A DNA stretch of 64,000 nt from Mediterranea massiliensis (GTDB taxonomy: Bacteria > Bacteroidota > Bacteroidia > Bacteroidales > Bacteroidaceae): contig SUYA01000005.1 of assembly GCA_015060695.1 (NCBI GenBank), positions 62,001-126,000 of the forward strand, read 5' to 3'. Below, piece after piece: positions 59,015 through 64,000 of this stretch. The notes beneath the pieces are model-generated. The model was not told the origin of the DNA. It searched no databases and was given only the letters and a program-made list of their open reading frames with translations. Within the stretch, counting starts at the first letter, position 1. Each line of letters begins with the position of its first letter. The position numbers and the translations under genes were made by a program.

Positions 59015-61944
59015 CCATCCATCTTGGCTACTATCGGATTGCTGAAGCGGATGTGACGAAGGTATTGGGTTTCGTTCACAGCCGGCTGGGCATCCAGGTA
59101 GGCTTGGTTGTAAATGCCGTCGTTCATGTAGGCATTGATGGTGAAGTAGGCCACACCAAACGAGGTAAGGTTCTGGAAGAAGTGGGTACCTTGGCTGGGA
59201 TCTACTCGGTAGTTGGTCAGCCCGGCTTCTACAATGACGCGGGCGGCACTGATGTGAGGCCACTTTACAGGAATGCCTAACCAAGTGTCGCTACTACCCC
59301 AACGGCCGGGACCTACCAAGACGTAGTTCTTGCCTTCGTCGAGGAATTGTTGGTTCAGCTTCTCTATTTCCCAGGCAATGTCTTGGTTGTGAGAGGCACT
59401 ATAGTTGTCGGTCTTTACATAGACAATGTCGTAAAGGTCGTTCATGATGCCGTGTCCCAATGAGTTGTTAGAGCGTAGCAACAGACGGTCGTCGGGGATG
59501 GTGCTGAGGTCTTCTTCCAACATCTCTTTGGTATCGACAATGGGACGTATCTGTAGCAGGTAGAAGGTGCCGGTTTTGTCTTTTTCACGACTGAGTGTGG
59601 CGGCAAATTCTATTTCTACGGGGCGACGCATCTCTTCTTGTCCGTATTTCAGGGCCAGTTGTAGTAACTTGGGCAGGGGGAATACATCGTGTTGCAGGAT
59701 GTTGGCAAAGGTAATGACTTTGCGCCCACCGGGATAGAGGCCGTCGCGTATAATTTGGTCGTAAGGGTCGTAAGTGGAAGCTATGTAGTTCAGCGCTCCG
59801 TCTTTCTCAGCCTCTTTGACGTGGAGTTTCAATAGGTTGAAGCCGTCGTCGATGGAGAAATCGTAGCCTACATTGCGCAGGTCGAGGGCATAGAAGCGGG
59901 TTTGTGTCTCTTTCAATGCTATCTCCATTTCGCTGGTCTGCAGCACTTGTTCGGGGTGATAGGGCGAGAAGCGGAGTGTGAGCCCGCCATCGACGATGTA
60001 TTTACCCAGTCCCAATGCTAGGTTTACGATGCCTTCTTCGGCTTTTTCGTCGCCCAAGGGGTAGTAGTTCAGTGAGCGTGCCACGCCCGACATGTTGGGG
60101 TAGAAGCGTTCGCCGTACTGATTGCCCACCACTTCTTGCAAGATGACGGCCATCTTTTCTTGGTCGATGACGTTGCTGGTGGCTTGCATATAGGCTTTCG
60201 AGTCGCGGAAATAGACGGAGGCATAAACGCCCTTGATGGCATCGGAGAGCATGCGCAACATTTCGTGCTTGTCGTCCAGATAGGGTATCATATAGGTGTT
60301 ATAGATACCGGCAAATGGCTGATAGTGTGAGTCTTCGAGCAGTGATGACGAACGAATGGCAATGGGTGAGTGTACCACGTCGAAGAAGGTGAAGAAGTCT
60401 TCGTTGAGGCGTTCGGGTAGCTTGGCCTTCAGGAAGTGGCGTAGTATCACGTCGTCGTCGGCATCGGATAGGGCTATTTGGTAGAGGTTGTTGCTATCCA
60501 TAAATTCGTCGAAGATGTCGGTACAGAGGACGATGGTCTTGGGAATGGCCACACGGGCGTTGTCGAACTCTTCAAATTCGGGGTGTTTCTTCACAAAGTT
60601 ATCAATGAATGCAAGGCCACGCCCTTTGCCTCCCAGCGAGCCTTCGCCAATGCGAGCAAAGTTGGAGTAGCGGTCGAAGCGGTCGCGTTTAAAGATGGCC
60701 ACCACACCCTGGTTTTTCATCTTGCGGTACTTGACGATGGCTTCGAAGATGATTTGACGATGGGCATCGACGTCTTGAAGGCTGTTCCAGGTGATGGGTT
60801 TCAAGAATTCGGCGATGGGGAACATGGCGCGCGAATAGAGCCAACGGCTGATGTGGTTGCGGCTGATGTGGTAGAGGAATGATTCGGCCGGCACGGCAAA
60901 GATGATGTTTTGCAACTCTTTCAGGTCTTTTACGCGGGCTATCTCTTCGTGAGTATTGGGGTTGCGGAAGATAAAGTCGCCAAAGCCAAACGTGTCGGAC
61001 ACTACGCGGCGCAAGTCCACGTCTATCTTCTTGGAGTTCTTGTCGATGAAGACGGCACCGTATTTGCTGGCGTAGGCCGCATTTTGTGACTCGCTGGATT
61101 GGATGATGAGGGGCACAAAGGGGTCTTCTTCGCGGATGGCGGCGCATAGCTTGATGCCGGCCAAGGGGTCTTTTTCGCCTTTGTTGATGCGGGGAAAGCG
61201 CACATCGGTAATGACACCCAGCACGTTGTCCTTATACCTATTATATATAGTGATGGCCTCTTCGTAGTTGCGGGCCAATACTATTTTGGGCCGACCCCGC
61301 ATTCGCAGGGTGCGTTGATGGCTGTTCAAGGCTTCGGTACTGAACTCCTGACTCTGCTTCAGCACGAATTTGTAGAGGTTGGGCAGGGTAGAGGAGTAGA
61401 AGCGGATGCTATCTTCAACCAACAGAATCATCTGCACACCCACCTCCTTGATGTCGTTTTCCAGATTCATCTTGTCTTCTATCAGCTTGATGATAGAGAG
61501 CAGCAGGTCGGTGTTTCCCAGCCAGCAGAATACATACTCAAAGGGGGTAAGGTCTTCGTTGGCAATGCGCTTGGTAATGCCGTGGCTAAAGGGGGTTAGT
61601 ATCACCATAGGTATCTCTTCGTAGTGGCTCTTGATGTTGCGAGCCACTTCGAAACCTTCGTTATCGCCGGTACCCGGCATACAGATAATCAGGTCGTAAT
61701 TGAAGGTGGCCAATTGGGTCAGTGCCTCCTCGTAGCTATTGGCTCTGGTGAAGCGGGGTGGATAGCGTAGCGAAAGCGAGGAGTATTCGTTGAAAATCTT
61801 CTCTTCGATGCGTCCATCGTCTTCCATCATGAAGGCATCGTAGGGGTTGGCTATCAGAAGCACGTTGAAGATACGGCGTGTCATCAGGTTGACAAACTGG
61901 GTATCCTTGAAGTATAGCTGGTTTAATTTCAGTTTGCTGAGCAT
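58981..61944 (-). CDS. PEP/pyruvate-binding-domain protein with receiver-like N-terminal domains
   Basis: 987 residues. Residues about 25-155 (NVLLIANPYDAFMME, YDLIICMPGTGDNEGFEVAR, IPMVILTPF) and about 170-320 (MILLVEDSIRFYSSTLPNLY, VITDVRFPR, PLIIQSSES) look like two response-regulator receiver folds. The PPDK/PEP-synthase N-terminal domain follows from about 430: GEGSLGGKGRGLAF, SPIAIRSSSLLEDSHYQPFA, ILQEVVGNQYG. I do not find the swivelling phosphohistidine motif (GGxTSHxA) of true PEP synthases, so its reaction is uncertain. Annotated relatives are often called phosphoenolpyruvate synthase. Monocistronic, with a short leader after its -7 box. Confidence 0.8.
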   Translation of the reverse strand: MLSKLKLNQLYFKDTQFVNLMTRRIFNVLLIANPYDAFMMEDDGRIEEKIFNEYSSLSLRYPPRFTRANSYEEALTQLATFNYDLIICMPGTGDNEGFEVARNIKSHYEEIPMVILTPFSHGITKRIANEDLTPFEYVFCWLGNTDLLLSIIKLIEDKMNLENDIKEVGVQMILLVEDSIRFYSSTLPNLYKFVLKQSQEFSTEALNSHQRTLRMRGRPKIVLARNYEEAITIYNRYKDNVLGVITDVRFPRINKGEKDPLAGIKLCAAIREEDPFVPLIIQSSESQNAAYASKYGAVFIDKNSKKIDVDLRRVVSDTFGFGDFIFRNPNTHEEIARVKDLKELQNIIFAVPAESFLYHISRNHISRWLYSRAMFPIAEFLKPITWNSLQDVDAHRQIIFEAIVKYRKMKNQGVVAIFKRDRFDRYSNFARIGEGSLGGKGRGLAFIDNFVKKHPEFEEFDNARVAIPKTIVLCTDIFDEFMDSNNLYQIALSDADDDVILRHFLKAKLPERLNEDFFTFFDVVHSPIAIRSSSLLEDSHYQPFAGIYNTYMIPYLDDKHEMLRMLSDAIKGVYASVYFRDSKAYMQATSNVIDQEKMAVILQEVVGNQYGERFYPNMSGVARSLNYYPLGDEKAEEGIVNLALGLGKYIVDGGLTLRFSPYHPEQVLQTSEMEIALKETQTRFYALDLRNVGYDFSIDDGFNLLKLHVKEAEKDGALNYIASTYDPYDQIIRDGLYPGGRKVITFANILQHDVFPLPKLLQLALKYGQEEMRRPVEIEFAATLSREKDKTGTFYLLQIRPIVDTKEMLEEDLSTIPDDRLLLRSNNSLGHGIMNDLYDIVYVKTDNYSASHNQDIAWEIEKLNQQFLDEGKNYVLVGPGRWGSSDTWLGIPVKWPHISAARVIVEAGLTNYRVDPSQGTHFFQNLTSFGVAYFTINAYMNDGIYNQAYLDAQPAVNETQYLRHIRFSNPIVAKMDGKKKLGVVLLP

Positions 61945-61968
61945 GGTATTCAGATGTTTATCGGGCTA

Positions 61969-61976
61969 CAAAGATA
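61969..61976 (-). promoter_or_regulatory. Probable -7 box of the PEP-binding-domain gene
   Basis: Minus-strand TATCTTTG at 61976-61969, 25 bases before the ATG. No clear -33 TTG at the right distance. Confidence 0.4.
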
Positions 61977-62156
61977 ATGCAAGTTTCATTTATTTTCCCT
62001 ACCCGGAAAATATTTTTTCCCTTAAAGGAAATTTTCCCTTGTATCAATAAGACTTTAAAAGCGGGCTGTTTGCTCTAAAAAGAGTGAAAAAAAAGAATTT
62101 TTATGCGAATGAAGAAAAAAAATGTGAAAAGCTGTACTAAATATCAAACATTTATC

Positions 62157-62164
62157 TATATTTG
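62157..62164 (+). promoter_or_regulatory. Probable -7 box of gdhA
   Basis: TATATTTG matches TAnnTTTG, 75 bases before the gdhA start. No clear -33 TTG. The leader (about 65 bases) shows no evident hairpin. Confidence 0.45.
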
Positions 62165-62238
62165 CAGTGCTGTTCGATGAAGTGTTGATTGATTCCTCTT
62201 TATCGGTCGGTATAATAACCTTATTAAATTATAATATT

Positions 62239-63576
62239 ATGAATATTGAACGAATCATGTCCTCTTTGGAGGCCAAGCATCCCGGCGAATCTGAATACCT
62301 TCAAGCCGTAAAGGAAGTCCTTCTTTCTATCGAAGATATTTATAATCAACATCCAGAGTTTGAGAAAGCCAAGATCATAGAACGCTTGGTAGAGCCCGAC
62401 CGTATCTTTACTTTCCGTGTTACATGGGTAGATGATAAAGGCGAGGTGCAAACCAACTTGGGATACCGCGTTCAATTTAATAATGCTATCGGCCCTTATA
62501 AGGGAGGTATTCGCTTCCATGCATCGGTAAATCTCAGCATCTTGAAGTTCTTAGGATTTGAACAAACCTTCAAGAATGCCCTCACCACATTGCCTATGGG
62601 TGGCGGTAAGGGTGGTTCCGACTTCTCACCGCGCGGCAAGAGCAATGCTGAAATTATGCGCTTCTGTCAAGCCTTCATGTTGGAATTGTGGCGTCATTTA
62701 GGCCCCGATATGGATGTGCCGGCCGGTGACATCGGCGTAGGCGGACGTGAAGTAGGATATATGTTCGGTATGTATAAAAAGCTGACTCGCGAATTTACCG
62801 GTACATTTACCGGCAAAGGATTGGAGTTTGGTGGCTCGTTGATACGTCCCGAAGCAACCGGATTCGGAGGACTTTACTTCGTAAACGATATGCTGAAGGC
62901 TAAGGGCTTGGATATGAAAGGAAAAACCGTGGCCATCTCCGGTTTCGGAAACGTGGCATGGGGTGCTGCCCTGAAAGCAACCGAATTGGGCGCAAAGGTA
63001 GTAACCATATCAGGACCCGACGGTTATGTATATGACCCGGACGGCATCAGCGGCGAAAAGATTAATTATATGTTGGAACTACGTTCGTCGGGCAACGACA
63101 TCGTCGAACCTTATGCCGATGAATTCCCCGGTGCAACCTTCGTGGCCGGCAAACGTCCGTGGGAAGTAAAGGTAGATATTGCACTGCCTTGTGCCACTCA
63201 AAACGAGTTGAATGGCGAAGACGCACGTCGCTTGATAGAAAACGGAGTGACTTGTGTAGGCGAAATCTCAAACATGGGATGTACTCCCGAAGCCATCGAC
63301 CTCTTCATCGAACACAAGGTGATGTATGCACCCGGAAAGGCCGTTAATGCAGGTGGTGTAGCTACCAGCGGATTGGAAATGAGCCAAAACGCTATGCACA
63401 TCAGTTGGAGTGCCGAAGAGGTGGACGCTAAGTTGCACACCATCATGCACGGCATCCACGAACAATGCGTGAAGTATGGCACCGAACCCGACGGATACAT
63501 TAACTACGTGAAGGGAGCCAACATAGCCGGCTTCATGAAAGTGGCTCATGCCATGATGGCACAAGGTGTTATATAA
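62239..63576 (+). CDS. gdhA: Glutamate dehydrogenase (NADP-type, hexameric)
   Basis: 445 residues from ATG 62239; the upstream in-frame codons start before the promoter and were excluded. Family I features: YRVQFNNAIGPYKGGIRFH, LPMGGGKGGSDFSPRGKS (catalytic Lys region), DVPAGDIGVGGREVGYMFG, TGKGLEFGGSLIRPEATGFG, the nucleotide-binding AISGFGNVAWGAALKATELG, and PGKAVNAGGVATSGLEMSQN near the end. It makes glutamate from ammonium and 2-oxoglutarate, the main ammonium-assimilation route in Bacteroides. Own terminator, so monocistronic. Confidence 0.97.
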   Translation: MNIERIMSSLEAKHPGESEYLQAVKEVLLSIEDIYNQHPEFEKAKIIERLVEPDRIFTFRVTWVDDKGEVQTNLGYRVQFNNAIGPYKGGIRFHASVNLSILKFLGFEQTFKNALTTLPMGGGKGGSDFSPRGKSNAEIMRFCQAFMLELWRHLGPDMDVPAGDIGVGGREVGYMFGMYKKLTREFTGTFTGKGLEFGGSLIRPEATGFGGLYFVNDMLKAKGLDMKGKTVAISGFGNVAWGAALKATELGAKVVTISGPDGYVYDPDGISGEKINYMLELRSSGNDIVEPYADEFPGATFVAGKRPWEVKVDIALPCATQNELNGEDARRLIENGVTCVGEISNMGCTPEAIDLFIEHKVMYAPGKAVNAGGVATSGLEMSQNAMHISWSAEEVDAKLHTIMHGIHEQCVKYGTEPDGYINYVKGANIAGFMKVAHAMMAQGVI

Positions 63577-63642
63577 TAATGTAGGAAAAGGTAATGTAGA
63601 TATATAAGATACTTTGTTTAGTTGTATTTGTATTTGTGGTTT

Positions 63643-63685
63643 GTACTGCCCGCGCCTGTGAAGGTATTGGGCAGTACTTTTTTTT
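63643..63685 (+). terminator. Terminator of gdhA
   Basis: GTACTGCCC pairs with GGGCAGTAC (9 bp perfect) around a 17-base loop, followed by eight Ts. Confidence 0.85.
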
Positions 63686-63697
63686 GTTGTATCTTTG
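63667..63697 (+). promoter_or_regulatory. Promoter of the M24 peptidase gene
   Basis: -33 TTGG at 63667 and -7 TATCTTTG at 63690-63697, 20 bases apart. The -33 overlaps the right arm of the gdhA terminator. The ATG at 63735 follows after a leader of about 30 bases. Confidence 0.6.
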
Positions 63698-63734
63698 CCC
63701 AAAATTAAGAGTAATCATCAAATAATTTAACTAT

Positions 63735-64000
63735 ATGCTTTCAACCGAATTGAAAAACAGACGCGATAAAGTGCGCTTGTTGATGGCCCAACAAGGCATT
63801 GATGCCGCTTTGGTAACATGTAATGTAAACCTGTTGTACCTCAATGGAACAATCGTTAGCGGTTATCTTTATCTGCCGCTTCATGCTCCGGCGCGCCTGT
63901 TTGTAAAACGCCCCAATACATTGCATGGCGAATACATACAATTTATTCGTAAACCCGAACAATTGCCCCAATTGATTGCCGAATGTGGATTGCCGGCACC
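63735..64000 (+). CDS. M24-family (aminopeptidase P-like) peptidase, N-terminal part
   Basis: Runs off the right edge: 88 complete codons. MLSTELKNRRDKVRLLMAQQ, GIDAALVTCNVNLLYLNGTI, GYLYLPLHAPARLFVKRPN and QFIRKPEQLPQLIAECGLP fit the creatinase-type N-terminal domain of Xaa-Pro peptidase-like proteins in Bacteroidota. The metal-binding catalytic part lies outside the window, so activity cannot be judged. Confidence 0.75.
   Translation, partial: MLSTELKNRRDKVRLLMAQQGIDAALVTCNVNLLYLNGTIVSGYLYLPLHAPARLFVKRPNTLHGEYIQFIRKPEQLPQLIAECGLPA

Overview
The window reads as a chromosomal segment of a gut Bacteroidota, most likely Bacteroides or Phocaeicola. The evidence is repeated matches to the Bacteroides promoter (-33 TTG, about 20 bases, -7 TAnnTTTG), start codons without Shine-Dalgarno sequences, Bacteroides-type lipoproteins and DUF proteins, and a capsule locus headed by a NusG-like UpxY protein. 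Species cannot be fixed from the sequence alone.

Layout. 0-10 kb, mostly minus strand: two surface lipoproteins (one cut by the window edge), a small secreted DUF3244-like protein, a TPR/membrane/HTH regulator split in two by a frameshift, a GH35 beta-galactosidase, an exported phospholipase D-family protein, and an ECF sigma factor operon. 10-18 kb, plus strand: an RsmF-type rRNA methyltransferase, a gene-free stretch with palindromic 22-bp repeats and a probable structured RNA, then four genes of unknown function (two SH3/membrane proteins, a lipoprotein, a beta-helix protein). 18-24 kb, minus: a heavy-metal RND efflux operon (His/Cys-rich exported protein, His-rich adaptor, pump, outer-membrane channel). 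24-29 kb: phosphate transporter, polyphosphate kinase and a phosphodiesterase.

29-57 kb is a capsular polysaccharide locus. It opens with a tyrosine recombinase (frameshifted at an A9 run), then a 643-bp segment bounded by perfect 26-bp inverted repeats with an outward-pointing promoter next to the left repeat. This looks like an invertible promoter, drawn here in the OFF orientation. Then come upxY (with an unusual C-terminal extension), a small unknown gene, a nucleotidyltransferase/galacturonokinase-like/epimerase trio, rfbC, a CDP-3,6-dideoxyhexose set (rfbH, rfbF, rfbG, epimerase, reductase), Wzx, Wzy, six glycosyltransferase-like genes (one of them WbsX-type), an ATP-grasp protein, an acetyltransferase, and finally the initiating sugar transferase with its aminotransferase. 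A three-gene cassette with its own promoter (DUF262-like, AAA/DUF3696-like ATPase, unknown protein) is inserted near the end at 52.0-54.5 kb and resembles an anti-phage or other accessory system. This is the best candidate for an undescribed system. Genes from about 40 to 51 kb are far richer in A+T than the flanks.

57-64 kb: rfbA and rfbB as a separate unit, a convergent PEP/pyruvate-binding-domain protein, glutamate dehydrogenase gdhA and the start of an M24-family peptidase.
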